Assembly (NCBI GenBank): GCA_040414855.1
Contig: JBEDUQ010000189.1
Coordinates: 1 to 64,000, forward strand
Length of the DNA: 64,000 nt
Reading direction: 5' to 3'
Origin: DASVXQ01 sp040414855
Lineage (GTDB): Bacteria; Actinomycetota; CALGFH01
Positions 52,601-60,758 of the stretch are shown here, one piece after another. Position 1 is the stretch's first letter, and every line of letters begins with the position of its first letter. The translations under genes were made by a program, and so were the position numbers. Below the pieces are notes generated by a model. That model was not told the origin of the DNA. It did no database searches and saw only the letters and a program-made list of their open reading frames with translations.

Positions 52601-53434
52601 TCAAGCCGCCGGAAGCGCGTCGGACCAGGCCGGCCAGGTGGCCATGCCCCAGCGGTCGTCGCCGAAGCCGCGATCGGTCACCGCCGCGACCGCCAGCGGC
52701 ACCTCGGGATCGACCCAGAGGAAGCAGCCGCTGGCCCCGAAGTGGCCGAACGAGGCCGCCGAGCGGCGCTCGCCCATCCAGTGCGGACGCTTGTCGTCGC
52801 GGAGCTCGAAGCCGAGCCCCCAGTCGCACGGATCGAAGCGCCCGACCCCGGGGACCAGGCCAGCGAGGCCGGGGAACTGCACGCTGGTGGCCTCGCCGAA
52901 CAGCTCGGCGGAGATCACCGGCGCGCCACGCCCGAGCAGGCAGCGCGCGAACCGGGTCAGGTCGGCGAGGGTGCTGACCGCTCCGGCGGCCGGGTCGGCC
53001 TCGAAGCCCTTGCGATCCTGGAGCCCGGTCGAGCCCATCTCCAGCGGTTCGAGCACGGAGCTGGCGAGCCAGGCGGGGAAGCTGACGCCGACCGCGTCCT
53101 CCACCAGCTCGCCGAGCACCCGGTAGCCCTCGTTGGAGTAGATCCGGCGCTCCCCGACCGCCCGGCGACGACTCTGCCCGCGGCTCATCGGCAGCCCGGA
53201 GGCGTGGGCGAGCAGGTGCCGGACGGTCGCGCCCTCCTCGTCGACCCGCTGGTCCAGCTCCAGGTGCCCCGCCTCGATCGCCGCCAGCGTCGCCATGGCG
53301 GTGAGCAGCTTGGTCACCGACGCCACCGGCCAGGCGCGCTCCCGGTCGGTGCCGTCGACCCAGTGCTCCTCGACGCCGTCGGGCCCGATGATCGCCGCGC
53401 CACCCTGGGAGACCGGCCAGTCGAGCCCGCTCAC
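52601..53434 (-). CDS. Serine hydrolase (class C beta-lactamase family)
   Basis: A 277-residue serine hydrolase of the beta-lactamase/DD-peptidase superfamily. The nucleophile motif is S39-V-T-K42 (VASVTKLL), the tyrosine motif is Y99-S-N, and HFGASG near the C-terminus is the third box. There is no signal peptide, so it is probably cytoplasmic and an esterase- or EstB-like hydrolase. It overlaps the upstream zincin gene by four bases. Both genes separate purS from purQ. Confidence 0.9.
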   Translation of the reverse strand: MSGLDWPVSQGGAAIIGPDGVEEHWVDGTDRERAWPVASVTKLLTAMATLAAIEAGHLELDQRVDEEGATVRHLLAHASGLPMSRGQSRRRAVGERRIYSNEGYRVLGELVEDAVGVSFPAWLASSVLEPLEMGSTGLQDRKGFEADPAAGAVSTLADLTRFARCLLGRGAPVISAELFGEATSVQFPGLAGLVPGVGRFDPCDWGLGFELRDDKRPHWMGERRSAASFGHFGASGCFLWVDPEVPLAVAAVTDRGFGDDRWGMATWPAWSDALPAA

Positions 53435-54231
53435 CGGTAGCCCGCCGCGCGCAGCGCCTGGAGCGCGGTGGCGTCGCTGGAGGCCAGCAGCTGGGCGGCG
53501 TCGCGGCAGTCCTGGTTCGCGGTCACCCCGCCGGCCGGGAACAGGCGCTGGCAGGCGTCCAGCTCGGCCCGGTCGGCCTCCAGCTCGTCGGCGGCGGTCG
53601 GCGCGCGGCCGTTGGCCAGGTGCGCGCCCTCGTGGATCAGCACGGTCGCCACCCGCTGCGGCGTGCGCTCAGAGAAGGCGCCGTTGACCAGCACGGTCGC
53701 CGGCTTGGGGTCGAGCACGGTGGTCGACTCGACGGTGGTGACCCGGAACTCGGCGAAGGCGACCCTGACGCCCTGGCGGTCGAGCGCCGCGCGGGCACGC
53801 TCGATCCCGGGGGTCGAGCGGAGCGCGCAGGTGAGGTCGGCGGCCCGCGACAGCAGGTCCACCTCGCCGGGCGTGCCGACCAGGGTGAGGCCGGCCAGGC
53901 GCGGGCAGGTCGCCTTGCGCTGCACCACCCGGCTGGCGTTGGCGGGGTCGAGCGCGGGGACGCGATAGTCGCCGACGCCGTGGGTCAGCGCGCCGGTCGG
54001 GGGCGGCCTGCGGCCGCCGACGCCGACCGGCTCAGCGCGCGGATGGGTGATCAGCAGCAGCGCGACCACCACCATGACCACCGTGGTGAGGACCGCCGCC
54101 AGCCACAGCCACCACGGCAGCCGCGGCCAGGGTCGCGACCTGATCGCCTCCACCTCGGCGGGGCTGAGCCGCCGGGGCCGCCCGCGCGGCAACAGCAGCC
54201 GGGGCCGGCGGAAGCGGGTCACCTCACTCAA
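53431..54231 (-). CDS. Membrane-anchored zincin-like metallopeptidase
   Basis: A 266-residue protein. A basic, Pro/Arg-rich N-terminus leads to one helix (about 39-62), and the rest should be extracytoplasmic. HEGAH at 200-204 is an HExxH zinc site, and ELEAD at 216-220 supplies a candidate third ligand, as in gluzincins. The protein also has several Cys residues (109, 135, 227, 242), which could form disulphides. I do not recognise a named family. It is coupled to the serine hydrolase gene. Confidence 0.6.
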   Translation of the reverse strand: MSEVTRFRRPRLLLPRGRPRRLSPAEVEAIRSRPWPRLPWWLWLAAVLTTVVMVVVALLLITHPRAEPVGVGGRRPPPTGALTHGVGDYRVPALDPANASRVVQRKATCPRLAGLTLVGTPGEVDLLSRAADLTCALRSTPGIERARAALDRQGVRVAFAEFRVTTVESTTVLDPKPATVLVNGAFSERTPQRVATVLIHEGAHLANGRAPTAADELEADRAELDACQRLFPAGGVTANQDCRDAAQLLASSDATALQALRAAGYR

Positions 54232-54312
54232 TGGAACAGACCTCGGGGGTCGGGATCACGGAACGATTTTGACTCTGGGGGGTATGGGGGGAGCGGGCTC
54301 CCCCCGCATGGA

Positions 54313-54549
54313 TCACCTCAGCACTCGTACGGAGAACTCTTCGATCACCGGGTTGGCGAGCAGCGCCTCGGCCACGCGGCGCGCGGACTCCTCCGGGTCG
54401 CCGTCGTCGACGGTCAGCTCCACGTGCTTGCCGACGCGCACGTCATAGACGCCCGCGAAGCCGAGCTCGGGCAGCGCGCGCTCGACGGCCTGGCCCTGGG
54501 GGTCGAGGATCTCGCGCTTGAGCATCACGTCGACAGCCACCCGGGGCAC
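54313..54549 (-). CDS. purS: Phosphoribosylformylglycinamidine synthase subunit PurS
   Basis: A 78-residue PurS. It begins VAVDVMLKREILDPQGQAVE, and the middle has VYDVRVGKHVEL. PurS dimers bridge PurL and PurQ. The gene stands apart from purQ by about 1.8 kb holding the zincin and hydrolase genes on the same strand, so they may be one long transcript. The 81 bases after it hold no gene. Confidence 0.95.
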   Translation of the reverse strand: MPRVAVDVMLKREILDPQGQAVERALPELGFAGVYDVRVGKHVELTVDDGDPEESARRVAEALLANPVIEEFSVRVLR

Positions 54550-54596
54550 CGCCCACCTCCTCGCATTCCGCCCGTTCCGCGAACCCGAACGCGATG

Positions 54597-55265
54597 CTAC
54601 CGGAGGATGCCCCTGGCGATGGCGCGGACCACGGCATCCTGGCGGCCGCTGGCGCCGAGCTTCTCGTAGATGTGGGCGAGGTGGGTCTTGACCGTCGCCG
54701 GCGAGACCGACAGCGCCGCCGCGATCGAGCGGTTCGAGCCGCCGCCGGCGAGCAGCCCGAGCACCTCCCGCTCCTTGCCGGTCAGCAGCTCCGCCCCTGG
54801 CTCGCTCGGCGCCAGACCGATCACCCCGACCAGCATCGGCAGCAGCGCCGGCGCGACCGCCCGCTCCCCGCCGCGGAGCCGCTCCAGCGCCTCGGCCAGC
54901 TCGGCCAGACCGGTCGACCGCAGCAGCAGCCCGTCGACGCCGGCGGCGAGCAGGGCCGCCAGCTCATCGGCGTCGGCGAGGGCGGCGAGCGCGAGCACGG
55001 TGGGTGGTTGCGGCATGCTCTTGGCGCGCAGGGCGGCCTCCCGCGGCGGCAGGTCGGTGACCTGGCCGAGCACCAGGAGCCGGGCGGCGTTGGTCCGAAC
55101 CGCCCGCAGGGCGTCCCTGGCCAGACGCGCCTCGCCGACCACCCAGACGCCAAGCTGCCCGAGGGCTGCGCGGAGCCCGAGCCGCAGCAGCTCCCAGTCG
55201 TCGACCACCACCGCGGTCGTCCAGGCATCCCTGGGCCCGCCGGTGCGGTTGCGTCGCTGGGCCAT
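54597..55265 (-). CDS. LuxR/NarL-family regulator with degenerate receiver
   Basis: A 222-residue protein. The receiver-like half keeps the acid pair D22-D23, but Gly67 stands at the phosphoacceptor position (LLVLGQV) and Arg116 at the conserved Lys (GLLLRST), so phosphorylation is not expected. The C-terminal LuxR helix-turn-helix (about 160-222) has LTGKEREVLGLLAGGGSNRS and SVSPATVKTHLAHIYEKLGA. The ATG at 55263-55265 is chosen by the start of homology; its ribosome-binding site is poor. It diverges from whiG. It may be a phosphorylation-independent or ligand-controlled regulator. Confidence 0.85.
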   Translation of the reverse strand: MAQRRNRTGGPRDAWTTAVVVDDWELLRLGLRAALGQLGVWVVGEARLARDALRAVRTNAARLLVLGQVTDLPPREAALRAKSMPQPPTVLALAALADADELAALLAAGVDGLLLRSTGLAELAEALERLRGGERAVAPALLPMLVGVIGLAPSEPGAELLTGKEREVLGLLAGGGSNRSIAAALSVSPATVKTHLAHIYEKLGASGRQDAVVRAIARGILR

Positions 55266-55451
55266 GATCAAGGTTTCGGCCGTCCTCTCCAAGCCGTTGA
55301 GCGGGCGGCGTGCGGTGCCATGAGGCGTCCAGGGTGGTCCGGCGTGGTCAGAAATGGTCCCCCTGGGTAGCCCATGCGGGGGATGTGACGGCGGCAAAGA
55401 TCCGCCCGGCGGCCGATGTGTGACCACCCTCCGTGTTCAAAAGCTCCAACC

Positions 55452-56339
55452 ATGCACGCGCGAGGAGTAGCGCCGCACGACTCCGACCGTCGCGCGGTGG
55501 AGGGGCGGCTCGTCGGCGATCACCTGTCGCTGGTCCAGCAGGCGGTGAGCGATCTGTCGAGACGGCTGCCGAGGCACGTCCGGCGGGACGACCTGGAATC
55601 GGCCGCGATGCTCGGCCTCGCCCAGGCCGCGCGGAGCTTCGATCCCGACCGGGGCATCGCCTTCGAGCGCCACGCCTCCAACCGGATCCGTGGCGCGTTG
55701 CTCGACGAGCTTCGGGGCGCCGACTGGGCGAGCCGTTCCGTGCGCTCCCGTGCCCGCCGGATGCAACGGACCGCCGACGAGCTCGCGGTCGAGCTGGGTC
55801 ACGAGCCCACCAACGCGCAGCTCGCCGACAAGCTCGGGGTCGCCCCCGCCGCCCTCCAGCGGCTCGAGGACGACGTCCACCGCGCGACCGTGCTGAACTA
55901 CGACTCGATCGTCGAGCAGGGGAGCGAGGAGCTGCTCGCCAGCGGCGACGCCCCGCCCGAGTCGGTCCTGCTGGAGCGCGAGCGGCGCGCCTACCTGGTC
56001 GACGCGGTCGCGGCCCTGCCCGAGCGCCTGCGCCGGGTGATCACCGCCTACTTCTTCGAGGAGCGGCCGATGCACCGCATCGCCGACGACCTCCACGTCA
56101 CCGAGTCGCGCGTCTCGCAGCTCCGCGCCGAGGCGCTGGCGCTGATCCGCGACGGGCTGAACGCCAACCTCGACCCGGACCGGCTGCCGCCCGAGCCGCG
56201 TCCGCGCGGTCGGCTGGCACGGCGCAAGGCGGCCTACTACCAGGCGATCGAGGCCAACTCCGACTACCGGGCCCGGCTGGCCGCGACCCGGCGGCGGCCA
56301 GAAGCGGCATCAGAGGGTGTAGCGGATTCGTCTCGGTAG
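55452..56339 (+). CDS. whiG: WhiG/FliA-type sigma factor
   Basis: A 295-residue group 3 sigma factor. Region 2 has FDPDRGIAFERHASNRIRGA with LDELRGADWASRSVRSRARR, the WhiG/FliA signature. Region 3 follows, and region 4 ends in RIADDLHVTESRVSQLRAEA. A 55-residue basic tail after region 4 is longer than in Streptomyces WhiG. No flagellar genes are present, which favours WhiG. The RsiG-like anti-sigma at 31.2 kb is its likely partner. ATG codons at 55416 and 55452 both lack a clear ribosome-binding site. Confidence 0.85.
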   Translation: MHARGVAPHDSDRRAVEGRLVGDHLSLVQQAVSDLSRRLPRHVRRDDLESAAMLGLAQAARSFDPDRGIAFERHASNRIRGALLDELRGADWASRSVRSRARRMQRTADELAVELGHEPTNAQLADKLGVAPAALQRLEDDVHRATVLNYDSIVEQGSEELLASGDAPPESVLLERERRAYLVDAVAALPERLRRVITAYFFEERPMHRIADDLHVTESRVSQLRAEALALIRDGLNANLDPDRLPPEPRPRGRLARRKAAYYQAIEANSDYRARLAATRRRPEAASEGVADSSR

Positions 56340-56509
56340 AAACACCTGAGTAACATTTCTCCCGTTCTCGTGATTCCGTGGCTTCTTGCTCGCTTGTGGG
56401 CGATAAGCTTCCTTCTCCGACGAGAATCCGGGGCGGCTCGGCCGGGTGACAGCGGATGTCAGGCACGGAGGGGTTGCGACGCGCGGCAGCCCCGGTAGGA
56501 GGAATGAAG

Positions 56510-56767
56510 ATGGCGGACCCGATGCTCGTCAGGCGACTCGCGATCGACCTTCGCAATCTCTCGAACAAGACGCTGTCGCTCCGCGGCGCTGTCGAGGACT
56601 ACCGCCACGAGCTGGTCCGCCTCACCCAGGACGACGAGCCCTTCGACGACACCGAGCTGCTCGCGCTGCACCGCAAGATCCAGACGCTGTGGGAAGCCAT
56701 GGACCGGGTCGAGAGCGGCATGCGCGGCGCGACCCAGCGGACCTCCCCGCTGCTCTGGCTCGAGTGA
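56510..56767 (+). CDS. Small helical hypothetical protein downstream of whiG
   Basis: An 85-residue protein with predicted helices and no recognised domain. It starts MADPMLVRRLAIDLRNLSNK, and the middle has RLTQDDEPFDDTELLALHRK. The ATG at 56510 has AGGAGG seven bases upstream; an ATG six bases earlier lies too close. It follows whiG by 170 bases on the same strand. A sequence at 56399-56406 resembles a sigma-28 type -10 element, which would make it a possible WhiG target, but no matching -35 is visible. Confidence 0.7.
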   Translation: MADPMLVRRLAIDLRNLSNKTLSLRGAVEDYRHELVRLTQDDEPFDDTELLALHRKIQTLWEAMDRVESGMRGATQRTSPLLWLE

Positions 56768-56817
56768 AGGCGTAACCGCGGCCGGGGAATCGCCCGCCGG
56801 CCGCGGCTGGACAGCGG

Positions 56818-56850
56818 CCCAGTACCCGCTCAGTAGCGGCTCAGTAGAGG
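56818..56850 (-). repeat. 11-bp tandem repeats over the pfp stop codon
   Basis: On the minus strand CCTCTACTGAG (56850-56840), CCGCTACTGAG (56839-56829) and CGGGTACTGGG (56828-56818) are successive units. TGA in the first is the stop codon of the phosphofructokinase. The third has lost the TGA. Confidence 0.92.
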
Positions 56851-57998
56851 AACATCGGCTTGCCGTCCACCTGGCGGACCAGCGGGCGGTAGCGCTTCTC
56901 GTCGTAGAGGGCCTCGACGTCGACCCGCTTGGTGCCCTGCATGATCGTCTCGATCGGCACCGAGGTGTAGGTGCCGCGCCGCAGCACCACCATGTTGCCG
57001 GCCTGCCGCTGGTCGATCAGGTTCAGCGCCATGTTGGCGTAGTTGACCGCCACCATCAGGTCGAGCGCGTCCGGCGCTCCCGACCGCATCAGGTAGCCGA
57101 CCTGCTGGTAGATGATGTCCTCGCCGGTCAGGCGCTTGAGCGCGTCGCCGGTGGCGAGCCCGATGCCGCCGAGCTTGCGGTGCCCGTAGGCGTCGGCCTC
57201 GCCGCGCTCGTGCAGCTCCCCGCCGATCATCCTGGCGCCCTCGCTGACGGTCACCATCGCGTACTTGGAGGGGTTGTTGGCCTTGTCCTCGAGCAGGTAG
57301 TTGGCGAGCAGCTGGGGGTCGAACGGGACCTCGCAGATGATCGCCCGGTCGACGCCGGAGAGGTAGGCGGACAGCAGAGAGGTCTCGCCGCAGTTGCGTC
57401 CGAACAGCTCGACGACCGCGATGCGCTCGTGGGAGCCGGTCGAAGTGCGGAGCTGGTGGATGAACTGCACGCTGCGGGTCACCGCGGTCGAGAAGCCGAT
57501 GCAGTAGTCGGTGCCGTTGACGTCGTTGTCCATGGTCTTGGGGATCGCGACCACGGGCAGGCCCTCGCGGCTGAGCCGCTCGGCGTATGACAGGGTGTCG
57601 TCGCCGCCGATCGGCACAAGCCAGTCGATCCCCAGCCGCTCGACCACCTCGATCACGTGGTCGGTGAAGTCGAGCGGGCCCTCGGCGCCGCCCTTGCCCT
57701 TGCCGGCGAGGAACTCGGGCACGGCGTCGGCCTTGACCCTGCCCGGGTTGGTGCGGCTGGTGTGGAGGAAGGTCCCGCCGGTGCGGTCGATGGTGCGCAC
57801 GTGGTTCTTGTCGAGCGCCATGACGTTGTCGTCCTGCGGGCGCGTGGAGTCCAGGTCGTAGTCGAGCAGCCCCGCCCAGCCGCGGCGGATGCCGACGACC
57901 TCGTGGCCGCGGTCGACCGCCCCGTAGACGAGGGTCTTGATGCAGGGGTTCAGACCGGGGACGTCGCCCCCGCCGGTGAGCACGCCAATGCGCGTCAT
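56841..57998 (-). CDS. pfp: 6-phosphofructokinase, probably pyrophosphate-dependent
   Basis: A 385-residue phosphofructokinase of the actinobacterial/group III type. At the phosphoryl-donor site GGDDT (131-135) has Asp where ATP enzymes have Gly, and PKTMDND (153-159) has Lys where ATP enzymes usually have Gly. Both are the established marks of PPi-dependence. It would phosphorylate fructose 6-phosphate reversibly. The ATG at 57996-57998 has GGAGG eight bases upstream. PPi use links carbon flow to the phosphate economy seen elsewhere in the window. Confidence 0.88.
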   Translation of the reverse strand: MTRIGVLTGGGDVPGLNPCIKTLVYGAVDRGHEVVGIRRGWAGLLDYDLDSTRPQDDNVMALDKNHVRTIDRTGGTFLHTSRTNPGRVKADAVPEFLAGKGKGGAEGPLDFTDHVIEVVERLGIDWLVPIGGDDTLSYAERLSREGLPVVAIPKTMDNDVNGTDYCIGFSTAVTRSVQFIHQLRTSTGSHERIAVVELFGRNCGETSLLSAYLSGVDRAIICEVPFDPQLLANYLLEDKANNPSKYAMVTVSEGARMIGGELHERGEADAYGHRKLGGIGLATGDALKRLTGEDIIYQQVGYLMRSGAPDALDLMVAVNYANMALNLIDQRQAGNMVVLRRGTYTSVPIETIMQGTKRVDVEALYDEKRYRPLVRQVDGKPMFLY

Positions 57999-58157
57999 AG
58001 GGAAGGCCTCCAGGGAGGAAGTGTCGAGACTCCAGGGACTCGGGGCGGCTTCGCCCGCACGATCCGTACGCTGCCGGCGCCAGCCCTCGCGGGTGGCGCC
58101 GATCGCGACGACCACATGGTACTGGGGACCACGGGGGTCCGGGGAACCTCGGGGGAG

Positions 58158-58388
58158 TCAGGCGAGCTCAGCGGTGATGCGGTAGACGTGGAGGGCGCCG
58201 GTGGGCCCGTAGATGATGTAGTCGCTTGCCGATTGCTGGATGCAGGAGGCGCCGGCCACTTCCTCGAAGTCCCGAAGCCTCGCGAACGCGTCGCGGCGCG
58301 CGGAGTCGCGGGCGCGGGCCATCTCTTCGATGTCGGGGCGCTGGTGACGGTAGCGGGCGACGCCGGAGAAGTTCATCGGCTGTCCCAT
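58158..58388 (-). CDS. Small hypothetical protein
   Basis: A 76-residue protein that begins MGQPMNFSGVARYRHQRPDI and ends in an IIYGPTGALHVYRITAELA beta-rich segment. No family is recognised. Start codons at 58388 and 58376 are both possible, and neither has a strong ribosome-binding site. The gene is about 160 bases from pfp on the same strand. The 204 bases to the next gene (58389-58592) hold no convincing gene. Confidence 0.5.
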   Translation of the reverse strand: MGQPMNFSGVARYRHQRPDIEEMARARDSARRDAFARLRDFEEVAGASCIQQSASDYIIYGPTGALHVYRITAELA

Positions 58389-58592
58389 TCGGCGTTAGCG
58401 TTGACGATGTCGCGCGGTTCGAGTGACACGAGGACCTCCGGGCGGTGCTTGACTCGGCTAACACTACCGATCGGAACGGCCGCGGTCACTTTCGTCCGAA
58501 TATCCCCACGACGCCCGTACCCGACGGGAACGCACGCTGATCCTGGTGGCCCGACAGGAGAGATTTGAGCGGTCCGTGCGATCGAAGGTAGC

Positions 58593-59048
58593 GTGGCCGG
58601 CATGTACGAGAATCGCTGGCCTCGCCCTGGGCCAGGGATGGTGTTGGTCTTCGCGGTCGTCGGGTTGATCGTCGGGATCCTCGTCGGCCTCTTCAACGCG
58701 TCCAACGCCCACAGTGGCGGCGAGGCCGGCGGCCAGGTCGGCGCCGAGACCACTGGCACGCACGTCAACGATGCGCTCCCGCCGCGGTTCTGGACGGTGG
58801 TCCTGAACAGCTTCCCCAGGTCGAGCGCGCGCTCGGTGGTCGAGGCGCGCGCCAAGCAGCTCGAGAACGAGGGCGTCCAGGAGGTCGGCGTGCTCGACCC
58901 GTCGCAGTACTCGTCGCTCCAGGCATGGGCGGTCTACAGCGGGGTGTTCGAGACCCAGGCCGAGGCGAAGGCCCGCCGGGACGAGCTGCGCGGGCGGCAT
59001 CCGGACCTCCAGGGCGCGTATATCAAAAGCGTAACGAACGATTCCTGA
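58593..59048 (+). CDS. Membrane-anchored SPOR-like domain protein
   Basis: A 151-residue protein with a short cytoplasmic N-terminus, one helix (VLVFAVVGLIVGILVGLF, about 17-34), a Gly-rich linker and a C-terminal domain (about 65-145). That domain reads WTVVLNSFPRSSARSVVEAR and SLQAWAVYSGVFETQAEAKA, which fits a SPOR peptidoglycan-binding fold. SPOR domains bind denuded glycan strands at division septa. The GTG at 58593 has AAGG upstream; an ATG at 58602 is possible. Confidence 0.75.
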   Translation: MAGMYENRWPRPGPGMVLVFAVVGLIVGILVGLFNASNAHSGGEAGGQVGAETTGTHVNDALPPRFWTVVLNSFPRSSARSVVEARAKQLENEGVQEVGVLDPSQYSSLQAWAVYSGVFETQAEAKARRDELRGRHPDLQGAYIKSVTNDS

Positions 59049-59093
59049 GTGACCGGCGGCCGCGTCGAAGCTGGACATACCTGCACATAATTA

Positions 59094-59161
59094 CGAAACG
59101 ATACCGTTGCGTTTCGTACTTGGCCGGGCTATGCTCCACAGAGTTTCGAAACGATACCGTT
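59094..59161 (+). promoter_or_regulatory. TetR-type operators over the MFS promoter
   Basis: CGAAACGATACCGTT occurs twice, at 59094-59108 and 59147-59161. The first copy is part of a perfect 9-bp inverted repeat (59093-59101 region against CGTTTCGTA at 59110-59118). Between them TTGCGT (59107-59112) and TATGCT (59130-59135) form a promoter with a 17-base spacer. One operator overlaps the -35, the other the expected start site. A TetR gene follows the exporter, so it is the likely repressor. Confidence 0.75.
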
Positions 59162-59194
59162 CCGTTCAATAGCTCGATGGAAGGAGCACCCGGA

Positions 59195-60751
59195 TTGGAT
59201 CCGGATCGGGTCTACCAGCGGCGCTGGTGGACGCTCGCCGTCCTCTGCCTGAGCCTGCTGGTCATCGGCCTTGACAACACCATCCTCAACGTCGCCCTGC
59301 CGACGCTCGTCCGCGACCTCCACGCCAACGCCAGCCAGCTCCAGTGGATCGTCGACGCCTACGCGCTGGTGTTCGCGAGCCTGCTGCTCACCGCCGGATC
59401 CCTCGGCGACCGCTACGGACGCCGTCTGGTGCTCGGCAGCGGCCTGTTCATCTTCGGGATCGGCTCGGTGCTGTCGGCGTTCTCGACCTCGCCCGGCAGC
59501 CTGATCGCCTGGCGCGCCATCATGGGCATCGGCGGCGCGCTGATCATGCCGTCCACCCTGTCGATCGTCACCAACGTCTTCCCGCCCGCCGAGCGCGGCC
59601 GCGCCATCGGCATCTGGGCCGGCTTCTCCGGGATCGGCATCGCCATCGGCCCGGTCATCGGCGGCTGGCTGCTCGAGCACTTCTGGTGGGGCTCGGTCTT
59701 CTTCATCAACGTGCCGGTGATCGCGCTGGCGATCATCGCCGGGCTGATGCTGATCCCCGAGTCGCGCGACCCCGCGGCCACCCCGCTCGACCCGGCCGGC
59801 GCGGTGCTCTCGACGCTCGGCCTCACCGCGCTGGTGTACGGCCTGATCGAGGCGCCGTCGCACGGCTGGACCGACACCACCATCCTGGCCTCGTTCGGCG
59901 CGGCGGTGGTCCTGCTCGGCGCCTTCGTCTTCGCCGAGCTGCGGGCGCGGCACCCGATGATGGACGTGCGCCTGTTCGAGAACCGCCGCTTCACGGCCGC
60001 CAGCTTCGGTACCGCGCTGGTGTTCTTCTCCCTGTTCGGCTCGCTGTTCTTCCTGACCCAGTACCTCCAGTTCGTGCTCGGCTACGGCGCGCTCGAGGTG
60101 GGCATCCGGCTGGTGCCGGTGGCCGCGGCGCTGATCGTGGCCGCGCCGCTCTCCGCCCGGCTCACCGAGCGGTTCGGCACCAAGATCGTGGTGACCGGCG
60201 GCCTCACGCTGGTGACCATCGGCCTGCTGGTGCTGGCGACCGCGTCGACCGCCAGCGGCTACGGCCTGGTGGTCAGCTCGCTGGTGATCCTCGGCTTCGG
60301 CATGGGCAGCACCATGGCCCCGGCGACCGAGGCGATCATGGGCGCGCTGCCGCGCGAGCGGGCCGGCGTCGGCTCGGCGGTGTCGACCACCGTCCGGCAG
60401 GTCGGCGGCGTGCTCGGCGTCGCGGTCCTGGGCAGCCTGCTCTCCTCGGTCTACGGCGCCCGCATCGCCGACAGCCTTCGCGGCCTTCCCGCCGCGGTCT
60501 CCAACGCGGCCAGTGACTCGGTCGGCGCCGCCGCACAGGTCGCCGCCCGGATCGGCGGCGCGCCCGGCGAGGCCCTGGTTTCATCCGCCCACTCCGCGTT
60601 CATCCATGCCATGGACGTGTCCCTGGTCGCGGGTGCCGCCGTCTCGCTGCTCGGCGCGGTGATCGCGCTGCTGTTCCTGCCGGCCCGCGCGGCCGAGCCG
60701 CAGGCCGAGGCCGACCAGGACAGGCCTGGAATCAGTGTTCACGTGGGATGA
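59195..60751 (+). CDS. MFS drug:H+ antiporter, DHA2 family
   Basis: About 518 residues with 14 predicted helices (EmrB/QacA type). Family motifs are SLGDRYGRR (motif A) and LDNTILNVALPTLVRDL (motif D1). I chose the TTG at 59195, with AAGGAG eight bases upstream; an ATG at 59177 lacks a site and would include it. The promoter carries two TetR operators, and the tetR gene starts eight bases after its stop. It probably exports a toxic compound. The substrate is unknown. Confidence 0.92.
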   Translation: MDPDRVYQRRWWTLAVLCLSLLVIGLDNTILNVALPTLVRDLHANASQLQWIVDAYALVFASLLLTAGSLGDRYGRRLVLGSGLFIFGIGSVLSAFSTSPGSLIAWRAIMGIGGALIMPSTLSIVTNVFPPAERGRAIGIWAGFSGIGIAIGPVIGGWLLEHFWWGSVFFINVPVIALAIIAGLMLIPESRDPAATPLDPAGAVLSTLGLTALVYGLIEAPSHGWTDTTILASFGAAVVLLGAFVFAELRARHPMMDVRLFENRRFTAASFGTALVFFSLFGSLFFLTQYLQFVLGYGALEVGIRLVPVAAALIVAAPLSARLTERFGTKIVVTGGLTLVTIGLLVLATASTASGYGLVVSSLVILGFGMGSTMAPATEAIMGALPRERAGVGSAVSTTVRQVGGVLGVAVLGSLLSSVYGARIADSLRGLPAAVSNAASDSVGAAAQVAARIGGAPGEALVSSAHSAFIHAMDVSLVAGAAVSLLGAVIALLFLPARAAEPQAEADQDRPGISVHVG

Positions 60752-60758
60752 TCAGCGA

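Noticed and set aside
56399..56406. GGCGATAA resembling a WhiG -10 element upstream of the small gene at 56510
   Set aside because: No TAAA-like -35 lies 15 bases upstream, so the match is half a promoter. It is mentioned with the gene but not called.
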